This document shows positions 49,594-59,662 of a DNA stretch of 64,000 nucleotides, piece by piece (the first letter of the stretch is position 1; each line of letters starts with the position of its first letter). The notes beneath the pieces were generated by a model, which was not told where the DNA came from, searched no databases, and worked only from the letters and a program-made list of their open reading frames with translations. This DNA comes from Taishania sp965247975 (GTDB lineage Bacteria; Bacteroidota; Bacteroidia; Flavobacteriales_D; Crocinitomicaceae): NCBI GenBank assembly GCA_965247975.1, contig OZ252050.1:3038001-3102000 (forward strand), read 5' to 3'. A program made the position numbers and the translations under genes.

Positions 49594-52500
49594 CTATTTC
49601 TTAACAATTCTTGTAGTTGAAATGTCTCCATTTGATTTTACTCGGAGCAAATAAATGCCATCCGTAAAATTGCCCAAATCGATTGTTTCATTCAAGTTTT
49701 CGGATGTTTTTGAGAACAAAACTTTTCCAGTAATATCGATGACTTGAATTTCGTCGATTCGTTTACCAGACACAACATTTATTTTATCTTTTGTTGGATT
49801 CGGATGCACAGAAATTTGATTTTCTGGCAATTCATCAGCACCTGCTGAACTTGGGTAAGCGTTAATGCTATAAGTGGTGTTCGTAATTATCGGCTCATTC
49901 CAATCGAAATAGATGTAGGCCGTATTCTCAATCACCGAGTTTAAGGTGTTGCTAGCTTTTTCCTTGATAGAAAAAACAACTTTACCGTGAGATTCAGCCT
50001 CATTTGAAGTACTATCTGACAACCAAATTCCAGGGAAATTAAACTTCATTAACCCATTACCTAAATCAATTAGCTGCATATAATGTGATGCATTGATTAT
50101 ATTCAACGATGACCACTCCAAATTGTCACTCAAGGTATCAAGAATATAAACATCTTGTGCAGGTGCTGTACCTGTGTTTTGGAAACGAATGGTGTAAATA
50201 AATTCGTCTTGCACTTCAGGGTTAATTATTGGCGTTTGACTAGAAGTTTTGTCATTCGGGTCATAACTATTTCCAAGTAGCATTGTAAGCGCTCCGTTAT
50301 TATTATATCCATCACAGTCCATAACTGCTCCAGTGGCTGTTATTGAAGAACTATATGTATGTGGTGTTCCACTTGGAATTCCAGCAGGCACTGCGAATGA
50401 AATATTATCAAAGCTAGAAAAATAGGAAGAATTCGCTGGCATAGTCCAAGTTATCGTGTTTCCAGAAATTACATAATTTGGATTGCTGATCGTATTCGTG
50501 TTTGGAGTTACTCCAGCTGGAAAAGTAAGTGTTAACTGATATCCAGTTGTTGGATTTGGTCCGTAATTTCCCCAATTTATTTTAACTGTATTGTTTTGGT
50601 TTTGATAATACCCTATCCATGGCGTAACAGTAGTCCACAGATTTGCACAAAGTACAGGTGAACAATCAATTCCAATCTGCACGGTTTCCAGTGAATCGCA
50701 GTTTGTTGAAACGATAAAACTATTGTTAGCTAATGCATAACCATTATTATTTAGCCATGTTGATGAAATTTCCAATGCGAGATAACCACTTGGAATTTGA
50801 CCGCCTGAGTAACTAAATACACCTAAAGAATCCGAATAAATTGTTACACCATTCGACAAAGAAACGGGTGCATTCGGTATTACAACTTCTCCACTATCTT
50901 GAACTCCATTGTTATTTGGATCACAAAATACCAAGCCCATAATACAACTGTACTGAACTGTAGACGAGTCACAATTCACAGGGAAATTTAAAATAGGGCT
51001 ATTCACGTCGCATACCAAATTTGTAGTCGTCAGTGTGTTATTCGTGTATTGAATCCCATTTTGAGCTAACCAAGCTGCATCAACCGTCACGTTAGCTGAT
51101 GTTGCATTTGTATCGAGTTGTGAAGCAAAAAAGAACAATCCATTTTCATCTGCATTTGTGAAGAAAGTTTGTCCGTTATAATTCAAAACAAATGGAGCAT
51201 TCGCCAAAGGAACATCATTGTTATTCAAAATTCCATCATCGTCTGTGTCACAAAATACACTTCCATTGATGCACAAAGAATTACTTCCTGTTAAATTGAT
51301 TGTATAATCTTCAGCTTCTCCCCATAGATATGAATCACAAGGTGTTATTGTAGAAGGATCTTGATTCCAAACTGATCGCACTCTCAGTAATTTGTCACCT
51401 ACCAATCCAAACATATCTGCTGTGAATGAGATAGTGCTGGCACCATTGCTACTCACTGTTGTGTATCCGATTCTTTCCGTTGGATGATCAAAAACTCCAT
51501 CACCATTATAGTCTATCCACGCAGCTACACCTTGTGCGAACTGACCAACGGTTACTTCTAAATCATACGATTGACCATTAAAGAGCGTTGTTGTCAAAGC
51601 TGCATCATTAGAATAATCAACATATCCCAAAATGCCACTAGGACAGGCAGTTCCTGAATTATTCACCAGCGTATTCAACGAAACATTTGAAATTAAATCT
51701 TGTGCCGTACACCCTTGTTGATAGATTGGTTGACAAATGCACCCATTAGATCCTGTAGTGTAATTTTCTTCTGAACAACCAGAAGCAATCGAACCATTAT
51801 TTTCCGGAGTAATTGACCAGAAATATTGGGTATTCAACTCGGGAATTGTGTAAGTATAGGATAAAACATTCCCTAAATTTAAATTATTGATAACATCACT
51901 CGCGCCTGGAGTGGTTCCTATTCTCAGTGTATAACTTGTTGCCGAAGCTACTGCGTCCCAAGAAAATACTAAATCTTGATTGTCGCACTGCGCATCAGGA
52001 GTTGCAACTAGATTTGTGGCGCATAACGGAGCATCAGCTAATGTTGTGAATGACGCTGTTGTCCAAGGACTTTGATCGACACCACAATTTGTTCTTACGT
52101 GCACATAATACGTTGTACTAGGTAATAGTCCTGCTGCACTGAAGGATTGTGAAGCAATTCCAGGATTTGAAGGTGTTGAAGAAGGATTAGGTGAAGTAGA
52201 CAAATCTAAATCCCACAAGGTTCCGTTCCCGCAATTCATTATCCAAGCTATATCTGCGCTCACATTGCCAACGTTTGTTGTGGCTATAGAAGTCACGCTA
52301 GGACAAATGTTAGGAGCTGCAATTGTAACACGGTAATCATGAGTTTGTCCCCAAGTGTATGAAGAACAAGGATCAATGATAGGACCATTAACAGAATATA
52401 CTCCTCTTACGCGCATCCTGTAATCACCAGAAATTGCAGTACAAGGAATGGACATCGTCAAATTGCCGGTTGCATTAACCGCCCCTGGTGTAAAACCAGA

Positions 52501-53940
52501 ACCCAAAAGTGTTTGAGTCCATGCAACTGCTTCGCTTGCTTCGAATAAATTATTATTGTTGAAATCAATCCAAATTTTAACTCCTTGAGAACCGTAAGAT
52601 CCTATACTAACTGACGTCGTGTAAGTTACTCCTGCGCTCAAAGTGGCTGTTTGATTCGCTAATGATGAATTGTAGAAGTCCAAAAAAGAAGGTTGACCAT
52701 TTGCAATTCCCACATCATTGGCAAGCGAAGTACCGACAATTGTCACATTGGAAATTAAATCTCCTACACTTGTTCCCGAAATGTATTCTGGTTGACAAAT
52801 ACATCCCACTGAGCCACTTGTATAAGTTTCTTCTGAGCATTGTATTGCAGGAACGCCATTCATGACTGGTGTTACCGACCAAAAATATTGTGTGTTCAAA
52901 CTTAAACTTGCCAATGTGTAATTCACAGAACTCCCAACATTAAAATTGTTCAGAACATTACTCCCTCCTGGACTAGTTCCAACTCTCAGAAGGTAATTAG
53001 AGGCACCCGCAACTGGATTCCAAGAAAATACCAAATTTGAATTATCGCAGGACGGATCTGGAGTTGCTATTAAGCCTGTTGCACAAGAAACTGGCAAACC
53101 TTGAGTCGTAAACGAAGTAGTAATCCATGCACTTTGTTGAGCTCCGCAATCAGTGCGAACATGAGCATAGTAAGTTGTATTTGGCAATAATCCGCTAGCA
53201 TTAAAATTTAAACTAGCTAATCCTGGATTTGAAGGCACAGATGAGGGCGTAGATGAAGTTGAAATGTCTAAATCCCACATAGAACCGCCGCATCCAGCTC
53301 CCCAAGAAAGAGTAGCCATGTCAGATGAAATATTAGAACTTGTTAGCGCAGAAGCACTTGGGCAGCCCGATTGTGGAATTACCTCAATTTTATAATCATG
53401 CGTTTGTCCGTAAGAATAGTTAGCACATGGGTCTATCAAATTACCATTAACAACATAAACTTCTCTTATCCTCAATCGATAGTTTCCAGGTGTCACATTA
53501 CAGGATAAATTAAGCGGAATATTTAAAGTATCATTGGCAGCACCAGGAGTGTAACCAGAACCGATCGTTGTGGCGCTTTGCCCCATTACTTCGTTTGATT
53601 CAAAAATATTGTTATTATTTAAATCTAACCACACTCTGATTCCTTGATTACCCCATGACCCAATGCTTATCGAAAGCGTGTAAACACCTCCGGCGGCTAG
53701 CGAAGCCGTCTCATTCGGTAATGATGAATTATAAAAATCTAAATAGGATGGTTGGCTATTTGAAAAACCAGTAACGTTATTCAGGGTTGTTCCAGCAATG
53801 GATACCTGAGATATTAAATCTCCCGCACTTGTTCCGGACGAGTATGCTGGAACACAAACTTGGGCTACAAGATTCTTGGACATCAATCCAAGTACACTTA
53901 TAATTCCGATTAAAAAACTTAACTTTTTCATATTCTTCAT
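49594..53940 (-). CDS. Giant T9SS-secreted protein with GEVED and fibronectin-like repeats, 1448 aa
   Basis: A signal peptide (about 1-26, ending LVAQ) is followed by three GEVED-type domains (about residues 85-185, 430-540 and 790-890; e.g. IRVWLDLNNNNIFESNEVMG) alternating with fibronectin-III-like modules (TYYAHVRTDCGAQQSAWITT, STTYYVHVRTNCGVDQSPWT). Later come Cna/SdrD-like segments (FCDTDDDGILNNNDVPLANA), a DUF11-like region (YTIRFQNTGTAPAQDVYILD) and, in the last ~75 residues, a type A T9SS sorting domain (VHPNPTKDKINVVSG ... GIYLLRVKSNG). It should be exported and anchored at the cell surface, probably as an adhesin. A second ATG at 53931 is possible. It lies 74 bp downstream of another T9SS cargo gene. 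Confidence 0.92.
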   Translation of the reverse strand: MKNMKKLSFLIGIISVLGLMSKNLVAQVCVPAYSSGTSAGDLISQVSIAGTTLNNVTGFSNSQPSYLDFYNSSLPNETASLAAGGVYTLSISIGSWGNQGIRVWLDLNNNNIFESNEVMGQSATTIGSGYTPGAANDTLNIPLNLSCNVTPGNYRLRIREVYVVNGNLIDPCANYSYGQTHDYKIEVIPQSGCPSASALTSSNISSDMATLSWGAGCGGSMWDLDISTSSTPSSVPSNPGLASLNFNASGLLPNTTYYAHVRTDCGAQQSAWITTSFTTQGLPVSCATGLIATPDPSCDNSNLVFSWNPVAGASNYLLRVGTSPGGSNVLNNFNVGSSVNYTLASLSLNTQYFWSVTPVMNGVPAIQCSEETYTSGSVGCICQPEYISGTSVGDLISNVTIVGTSLANDVGIANGQPSFLDFYNSSLANQTATLSAGVTYTTSVSIGSYGSQGVKIWIDFNNNNLFEASEAVAWTQTLLGSGFTPGAVNATGNLTMSIPCTAISGDYRMRVRGVYSVNGPIIDPCSSYTWGQTHDYRVTIAAPNICPSVTSIATTNVGNVSADIAWIMNCGNGTLWDLDLSTSPNPSSTPSNPGIASQSFSAAGLLPSTTYYVHVRTNCGVDQSPWTTASFTTLADAPLCATNLVATPDAQCDNQDLVFSWDAVASATSYTLRIGTTPGASDVINNLNLGNVLSYTYTIPELNTQYFWSITPENNGSIASGCSEENYTTGSNGCICQPIYQQGCTAQDLISNVSLNTLVNNSGTACPSGILGYVDYSNDAALTTTLFNGQSYDLEVTVGQFAQGVAAWIDYNGDGVFDHPTERIGYTTVSSNGASTISFTADMFGLVGDKLLRVRSVWNQDPSTITPCDSYLWGEAEDYTINLTGSNSLCINGSVFCDTDDDGILNNNDVPLANAPFVLNYNGQTFFTNADENGLFFFASQLDTNATSANVTVDAAWLAQNGIQYTNNTLTTTNLVCDVNSPILNFPVNCDSSTVQYSCIMGLVFCDPNNNGVQDSGEVVIPNAPVSLSNGVTIYSDSLGVFSYSGGQIPSGYLALEISSTWLNNNGYALANNSFIVSTNCDSLETVQIGIDCSPVLCANLWTTVTPWIGYYQNQNNTVKINWGNYGPNPTTGYQLTLTFPAGVTPNTNTISNPNYVISGNTITWTMPANSSYFSSFDNISFAVPAGIPSGTPHTYSSSITATGAVMDCDGYNNNGALTMLLGNSYDPNDKTSSQTPIINPEVQDEFIYTIRFQNTGTAPAQDVYILDTLSDNLEWSSLNIINASHYMQLIDLGNGLMKFNFPGIWLSDSTSNEAESHGKVVFSIKEKASNTLNSVIENTAYIYFDWNEPIITNTTYSINAYPSSAGADELPENQISVHPNPTKDKINVVSGKRIDEIQVIDITGKVLFSKTSENLNETIDLGNFTDGIYLLRVKSNGDISTTRIVKK

Positions 53941-54014
53941 TTTAGGTTAACTCAGCTAGTGCTGAAAAAAATTTAATTCAAGGCATTTAATTTTTAAGCC
54001 TTTTGGGTATTCAA

Positions 54015-56636
54015 TTATTCTTTGACAATGTGTTTACGTATGACTTCATGCTCCGATGTTAGTTGAAGAATATAAATTCCTTCCGCAAAATCGTTTATAT
54101 CGATTGTTTCATTCATATTTCCTGACGTTTTAGCGAACATCATTTTGCCAGTAAGATCAAGAATCTGTAGATCGTCGATGCATACTTTTGAAACAATATT
54201 CAATTTGTTTTTTGTTGGATTTGGATACACTAAAATTTGATCATCCTTATACAGTTCCGAAACTTCGGCTAAAAATGGCTTAATCACTGTGTGAGCATCA
54301 TTGGTGACAAAAGGGGAATTAAAATCATAGAACACATTCGCCATTTTTGATACTGTATCATTAATTTCTAAATCAGTTGTGGATTGAAGTTTTAATATGA
54401 TATGACCATGTCCACCTTCATCTCCTTGAAGTGCCGCCAAATCTATGTTTTCAAAAATGAACTCGACTTGATCGCCAACTGTTCGCGCATAAAATTCATG
54501 CGAAGAACTTAGGATTTGCAAACTGCGAATGTCAAACTCATCTGGATTTACATCTGTTTTCACAACAACAAATTCAGCTGGGTTGCTACTGGTGTTTTCA
54601 AAGCGAATGACGTAATGCAAGTATTCACCAATGTAGTTTGGCGTTACTTCTTCACCTTCAAGGCACTCCACTTCATTTGGCTGGCTAGCATCGACCACAA
54701 TTTGACTGAAAGAAAAACTATTATCCAAAGGAAATGCATCGATTGATAATGGATTAATTGCAACAGTAAAAGGCAACAAATCATCAACGTTAACTGGTGG
54801 AGTTTCTAGCGAGGAATTTACATTCAAATTGATTGTAATCGTTTTTATTTCAAAGGGCAGTAGATTCGAAAAATTCCATGTCAAACTCCCAGTGCTCTGA
54901 GCGTCTTCAGGAATTGAAGTTGACACTAAATCTAAAACATCATCGTTGTACGTAAAAACCACATTTCCTGAAAGTGTCTGATTACCTTTGTTTTTATAAA
55001 CCAATTCATACGCTGCATCAGAACCTGGGATTGCTGGAATTATTGGTGCTAAGACCACTTCTAAATCATTCATGACTCCAATAGCTGTCACACAAAAATC
55101 TTGAATAACCAAATTGTTATTATCATTTCCGAAAACGACGTTTGCTGTCACAGGTGAAATTGAATAGTAATTTGGATTTTCCATGTTCAAGGAGAAATCA
55201 AAACTTCCTACTTCTGTGTAAACATTATGAATCCCACTTGTGCTTGTATACGTGGCGTCAGTATTTGCGCCATCATCAACGCCAACTTGGATGTATTTTA
55301 ATATTGGATCTGAAGCCGTGCAACCATTGTTGTTTTCATCAAATATAACTGTTCCACTTACGGTATTATAGTCTCCACCAGGTGTTATACTACAATAACT
55401 GTTTACTAAACAGTTGGTGTTACCATAGTTTATAGCTAAATCTTGAACTGCTAAAATTTCGCTTTGATCCACACAAATATAAGCTAGCGTGGGGTTTCCA
55501 GAAAATGAAACAAGTTCAGTGATTCCGTTTTTCAAAAATAAACTTGTTAGTTGATTATTGTCGCAATTTAAGTTCTCGATATTTAGCGTATTACTAAGAT
55601 CAAGGTTTGTAAGCAAATTAGTTCCACAAGATAAAATTTCAAGGATTGTCAAATTATCCACCGCAAGACTGACTAATTGATTCGTAGAACAATCCAACTC
55701 GCGAAGATTTGTAAAAGCGCTTACATCTAAACCTGAGATTTGATTATTAGCACAATTCAGAAGTTGAAGGTTAATTAAAGTACTTACATTCAAACCGGTA
55801 AGTAAATTGTTATGACATAACAAGCTCTGCAGATTTGCTAAATTAGATACGTTTAATGAGGTAAGTTGATTATTGTAGCACAATAAGTTTTCTAGATTTG
55901 CCAAATTACTCGCGTCTAAATTTGTTAGCAAGTTGAAATGACAAGCTAAATACGCAAGATTTGATAAAGCAGTCACACTTAAATTTGTCAGCTGATTACT
56001 ATAACATGTTAAGGTTTGAAGATTAATTAAGGTCGATAAATCCAAATTAGAGAGCTGATTTGTATGGCAAGACAAGCCATCGAGATTCGTTAGCCCTGTC
56101 ACATTCAAACTTGTTAGTTGATTTTCGTTACACGTCAATTTTTCTAGATTTGGCGAACCTGTGAGGTTTAAACTTACTAGTTGATTATTATCGCAATTAA
56201 AGTTTTGAAGATTTGCTAAAGTGCTAACATCGAGATTTGTTAGTTGATTATTAGTACAGCTTAATGTTTGAAGATCAGTCAAGCCAATTAAATTTAAATT
56301 TGTGAGCTGATTATCAGAACAAAACAAGTTTTGAAGATTTGACAAAGAGGCAACATCTAAATTTGTCAACTGATTCGATTCGCAAAACAAATTCTGAAGG
56401 TTTCCGAATGCTTCAATTCCAGTTAAATTATTAATATTTGACGCATTGAGATTCAAACTTGTTGGCACTAATGCCTCGGTTACTTGGATATCGCCATCAA
56501 AGTTTGTGTCAATTCCCAGCAGAATCAACTTGTTCTTAAAATTTACATCAGGAACATTAACTATTTGTGTATTTGCAATTCCGGAGAGGAATGACAGAAC
56601 AAGTATTAAACCAATTTTCTTAATCATAGTTTTCAT
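54015..56636 (-). CDS. T9SS-secreted leucine-rich-repeat protein, 873 aa
   Basis: Signal peptide about 1-24 (SGIANTQ). Residues about 70-400 are about fifteen 21-residue leucine-rich repeats of the form L.NLDVS.L.NLQ.L.C.NNQLT, with a conserved Cys per repeat (e.g. LQNLFCSDNQLTNLNLIGLT). A Cys-containing stretch (CSITPGGDYNTVSG), a DUF11-like segment (LVYKNKGNQTLSGNVVFTYN, YLHYVIRFENTSSNPAEFVV) and a type A T9SS sorting domain (VYPNPTKNKLNIVSKVC ... GIYILQLTSEH) follow. Likely a surface adhesin. The gene lies 77 bp downstream of the LytTR regulator gene and has a paired direct repeat (56693-56723) upstream, suggesting control by that regulator. Confidence 0.92.
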   Translation of the reverse strand: MKTMIKKIGLILVLSFLSGIANTQIVNVPDVNFKNKLILLGIDTNFDGDIQVTEALVPTSLNLNASNINNLTGIEAFGNLQNLFCESNQLTNLDVASLSNLQNLFCSDNQLTNLNLIGLTDLQTLSCTNNQLTNLDVSTLANLQNFNCDNNQLVSLNLTGSPNLEKLTCNENQLTSLNVTGLTNLDGLSCHTNQLSNLDLSTLINLQTLTCYSNQLTNLSVTALSNLAYLACHFNLLTNLDASNLANLENLLCYNNQLTSLNVSNLANLQSLLCHNNLLTGLNVSTLINLQLLNCANNQISGLDVSAFTNLRELDCSTNQLVSLAVDNLTILEILSCGTNLLTNLDLSNTLNIENLNCDNNQLTSLFLKNGITELVSFSGNPTLAYICVDQSEILAVQDLAINYGNTNCLVNSYCSITPGGDYNTVSGTVIFDENNNGCTASDPILKYIQVGVDDGANTDATYTSTSGIHNVYTEVGSFDFSLNMENPNYYSISPVTANVVFGNDNNNLVIQDFCVTAIGVMNDLEVVLAPIIPAIPGSDAAYELVYKNKGNQTLSGNVVFTYNDDVLDLVSTSIPEDAQSTGSLTWNFSNLLPFEIKTITINLNVNSSLETPPVNVDDLLPFTVAINPLSIDAFPLDNSFSFSQIVVDASQPNEVECLEGEEVTPNYIGEYLHYVIRFENTSSNPAEFVVVKTDVNPDEFDIRSLQILSSSHEFYARTVGDQVEFIFENIDLAALQGDEGGHGHIILKLQSTTDLEINDTVSKMANVFYDFNSPFVTNDAHTVIKPFLAEVSELYKDDQILVYPNPTKNKLNIVSKVCIDDLQILDLTGKMMFAKTSGNMNETIDINDFAEGIYILQLTSEHEVIRKHIVKE

Positions 56637-56692
56637 ATTGTATGACTTAAAAGTATAAAGTTAATCTAACAATTTTCATTTTTTATAGTATC

Positions 56693-56723
56693 CTAGAATT
56701 CGAAGGTTTTGACTTAGAATTCG
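56693..56723 (-). promoter_or_regulatory. Paired direct repeat, predicted LytTR binding site upstream of LRR gene
   Basis: On the plus strand, CTAGAATTCG (56693-56702) and TTAGAATTCG (56714-56723) are 21 bp apart start to start, two helical turns. The same pair with the same spacing lies upstream of the sensor kinase gene (59477-59507). LytTR regulators are known to bind two direct ~9-bp repeats separated by ~12 bp. The site overlaps the end of the regulator gene, 57-87 bp before the LRR gene start. Confidence 0.65.
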
Positions 56724-57481
56724 TTGTATTTTTTTAATATTTCTTGTAAATGTTCCCTTTTTCTTTGTGAAACCGGCAATTCACTATTGTCCGTCATGAT
56801 CACATAGCCACCATCCGTCTTAATGTATGATTTTAAGTATTTCAGATTAATCAGATGGGATTGGTGGATGCGTTCAAACCCGCTGTCCTTTAATAATTCA
56901 TCGTATTCCTTGAGAGTTTTAGAAATGAGAATTGGCTTTTCGTTTTTCAAAAAGAACTTTGTGTAATTATCCATACTCTCACAGCGAATGATATCTTTCA
57001 AATCAATTAAATGCGTGCCTTCAGCAGTGGACAAAACGATTTTTTTTGGCTGCTTGTTTTTAGCAAAATATTCTAATAACAAATCTATTTGGCTATATTG
57101 AACTTGCGTTTGGTGAAGGATACGAATTTTTGCAATTGCTTTTTGCAAATCTTCAGGATCAATAGGTTTAATTAAATAATCCAAGGCGCTAAATTTGAAG
57201 GCTTTGATTGCATATTCTTGATAAGCTGTTATGAACACAATTTGTGCTGAAATTTTGTCGTATTTCTTCACCAGTTGGTCCAAAATATCAAAACTACTTC
57301 CATCTGTAAGTTGAATATCTAAGAATAAAACGCTTGGCTGATGTTTTTCTATCAACGACAATCCTTCTTGCACCGTTCCCGCTTGCGCAACAATTTCAAA
57401 ATCAGGTGCAATTTGTCCCAATAAAATGGCCAATCCTTTTCGGATATTTACATCATCTTCGATTAAAACTGTAGATATCAT
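56714..57481 (-). CDS. LytTR-family response regulator
   Basis: 255 residues from the ATG at 57481; a TTG at 57493 is an alternative start 12 bp upstream. The receiver domain shows VLIEDDVNIRKGLAILLGQI with acidic pocket and phospho-Asp in SVLFLDIQLTDG (about residue 55), and KPID near 105. The C-terminal LytTR DNA-binding domain (about 150-255) has STAEGTHLIDLKDIIRCESM, YDELLKDSGFERIHQSHLIN and VIMTDNSELPVSQRKREHLQ. The gene follows the sensor kinase by 12 bp and is probably co-transcribed with it. Paired repeats upstream of the operon and of the next gene are predicted binding sites. Confidence 0.94.
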   Translation of the reverse strand: MISTVLIEDDVNIRKGLAILLGQIAPDFEIVAQAGTVQEGLSLIEKHQPSVLFLDIQLTDGSSFDILDQLVKKYDKISAQIVFITAYQEYAIKAFKFSALDYLIKPIDPEDLQKAIAKIRILHQTQVQYSQIDLLLEYFAKNKQPKKIVLSTAEGTHLIDLKDIIRCESMDNYTKFFLKNEKPILISKTLKEYDELLKDSGFERIHQSHLINLKYLKSYIKTDGGYVIMTDNSELPVSQRKREHLQEILKKYNEF

Positions 57482-57493
57482 CTTATCTTTCAA

Positions 57494-59416
57494 TTAGTTA
57501 ATTATCGTTGGGAACACAATTTCTACGCGTGTGCCTTTCACTTCATGTTCTTCTTTCAATTCATAAATGTTAAATTTTCCATGGTTGTTTTTAGCGTCGA
57601 ACATTTCAATGCGTTTTCGGGTGATTTCAATCGCCATGGATTGATGTGCCAAAATAGAGTTCGTCTTCTTTTTCTTCGATGTTTCAATACCAACTCCATT
57701 GTCTGTAATCGTACATTTTAATTGCTCTTTTTCCAGTGAGAAATGAACTTCGATTTTACCATTTCCTTTGGGAACAATTCCATGAATAATCGCGTTTTCA
57801 ATCAACGGTTGCAATAACATTGGAGGTAAAAGGAGATCATCTTCCAGGGCATCGTCTTTGATGATTGAGTATTCAAAAATATTCAGGTACCTCAATTTTT
57901 CTAAATCTAAGTAATGCTGTAAACTAACAATTTCTTTGTCCAATCGAATGGTTGATTCTTTGGAATTCTCTAACGTTAAGCGCATTAATTTTGCGAATTT
58001 ATTAAGGTACAACAAGGCGTTGTCGTTTTGTTTTTGAATAATAAAACTTGAAATACTTCCCAAACAATTGAAAATAAAATGAGGATTCATTTGTAAGTGC
58101 AAGGCTTTTTGTTTGTATTCCGAAAGTTCTTTTTGCAAAGTCAAGGTTTCTTTCATTTGCCTTTTTCGTGATTTTTCATAGAGAATGCCAGTCAGACCCA
58201 AAAGCACCAAACTTGCCAAAATGATAATCCAGAAATTGCGTTTACTTTTTTCATGAATGGCCAAGTGCTTCATTTCTTTTTGGTTAAATTCAGCTTGCAT
58301 TTCAGAAAATTGGATCGCATTATCGCTATTTAATTGGGTTAATTGATCATTCAATCGGTGATAATTTTCGGTATGCTCCAATGCTAATTGGAAATTTTGA
58401 GCTTGGGAATAAAGTTGCGCCAATGATTTCTCTGCCAAACTTTGACGTTCTATCAATCCGAGTTCCTTGGCTAAACTCAGTGATTTTTTGTAATTCAGCA
58501 AAGCATTTTCGCTGTCTTTTTGAGTTAAATAATAATCGCCGAAATAATAATAGGTGTCTGATTTCCCAAATTTATCTTCAATTTTATCGAAAGACATTAC
58601 TGCTTTTTCAAGGTATTCAAATGCCTTCTCAGGATTTTTTTCCGACAGGAAAAATTGCCCCAAATTATTGTACAATTCCCCTTCACCTCTTGAATTTGGC
58701 TGTTTTCTAAAGAATACTTCGGCTTGTGCATAATAGCTTTTTGCTTGAACCTTGTTCTTGTTCGAATAATAATTCTTCGCGATATTCGTCAGTGTAATTC
58801 CTTTTTCGGTTGAATTGTTTTTCGTTTGAATGCTCAAACATTTTGAGAAAAACTTGATTGCTTCCTTATATTTTTTCAAGGATTGATATTCTACACCAAT
58901 ATTGTTGTAAACGATCGATAGATTTTCTGATTTATCTATTTCCAAATAAATTTCTTTTGCCTTGTGATGATACTGCAATGCTTTGGCATAATTTGATTGT
59001 TCACTGAGCACAATGCCAATGTTTCCGTAGCTTTTAGCTAAATTATTTTTAATGTCCTCATCGTCTGGATTTTCCTTTTCTAAGCGAACAAAAAGTGTCT
59101 TGGATTTGTAGTAATATCCAAGTGCTTTTTCATACGTTCCATAGACTAAATAGGCATTTCCCAAATCAATTAAGGCTTGGCCTTCTAGCAACGGGAGCTT
59201 TTTATTTTGTGCATATTTCAACCCATAATTCCCATATTTCACAATGGTGTCATGCGGGAAATTATTGAAATCTTCGGCGATTTTTAAACTCAATTCAATT
59301 TTCTTAACTTCATCCTTTTCGTGCTGAAAAGATTTTAGTAAGTCAGCCCCTTCTTGACCAGCGGTAGAAAAAGAAAAGAGCAAAATAATCGAAAAAAAAT
59401 ACGCGTTAACTTTCAT
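57494..59416 (-). CDS. LytS-like sensor histidine kinase with TPR sensor region
   Basis: 640 residues. Signal peptide about 1-20 (FSFSTAGQ). The extracytoplasmic part (about 25-370) is a series of TPRs (e.g. NIGVEYQSLKKYKEAIKFFS, LGQFFLSEKNPEKAFEYLEK). A transmembrane helix near 390-410 (FWIIILASLVLLGLTGILYE) and a coiled-coil linker lead to the His_kinase domain with LQMNPHFIFNCLGSISSFI (His about 443) and an ATPase core with ENAIIHGI and VGIETSKKKKTN. This is the usual partner of LytTR regulators. TPR sensors probably detect envelope proteins or ligands; the signal is unknown. Confidence 0.94.
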   Translation of the reverse strand: MKVNAYFFSIILLFSFSTAGQEGADLLKSFQHEKDEVKKIELSLKIAEDFNNFPHDTIVKYGNYGLKYAQNKKLPLLEGQALIDLGNAYLVYGTYEKALGYYYKSKTLFVRLEKENPDDEDIKNNLAKSYGNIGIVLSEQSNYAKALQYHHKAKEIYLEIDKSENLSIVYNNIGVEYQSLKKYKEAIKFFSKCLSIQTKNNSTEKGITLTNIAKNYYSNKNKVQAKSYYAQAEVFFRKQPNSRGEGELYNNLGQFFLSEKNPEKAFEYLEKAVMSFDKIEDKFGKSDTYYYFGDYYLTQKDSENALLNYKKSLSLAKELGLIERQSLAEKSLAQLYSQAQNFQLALEHTENYHRLNDQLTQLNSDNAIQFSEMQAEFNQKEMKHLAIHEKSKRNFWIIILASLVLLGLTGILYEKSRKRQMKETLTLQKELSEYKQKALHLQMNPHFIFNCLGSISSFIIQKQNDNALLYLNKFAKLMRLTLENSKESTIRLDKEIVSLQHYLDLEKLRYLNIFEYSIIKDDALEDDLLLPPMLLQPLIENAIIHGIVPKGNGKIEVHFSLEKEQLKCTITDNGVGIETSKKKKTNSILAHQSMAIEITRKRIEMFDAKNNHGKFNIYELKEEHEVKGTRVEIVFPTIIN

Positions 59417-59476
59417 TCAAGAATAAACTAAGTGCATGCTAAAATAAACGAATCCATTTAAACAATGAACCTTTCG

Positions 59477-59507
59477 TTAGAATTCGTTGGGTTTGAATTA
59501 GAATTCG
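59477..59507 (-). promoter_or_regulatory. Paired direct repeat, predicted LytTR binding site upstream of sensor kinase
   Basis: TTAGAATTCG at 59477-59486 and again at 59498-59507, 21 bp start to start, about 60-90 bp before the kinase ATG (59416). Between site and start a TTG-N16-TATTTTAG promoter-like sequence can be read on the minus strand. Spacing matches the site at 56693-56723 exactly. Confidence 0.65.
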
Positions 59508-59613
59508 AATAAAATTGCGAACTATTTCATTGCTTGTTTCTTGCTTTGCATTCAATCTCTTGAGCATGCGCCTCCCTTGAGCGATTTAATTTCGTAAATC
59601 AAGATTCAATCCG

Positions 59614-59644
59614 TTTGAACAATAAACGCATTTCATTATCTTTG
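59614..59644 (+). promoter_or_regulatory. Promoter of the 2-oxoacid dehydrogenase gene
   Basis: TTTG (59614-59617), a 19-bp spacer and TATCTTTG (59637-59644) match the Bacteroidota -33/-7 consensus exactly, 18 bp before the ATG at 59663. Confidence 0.75.
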
Positions 59645-59662
59645 TGGACATAAAATTGTGCT

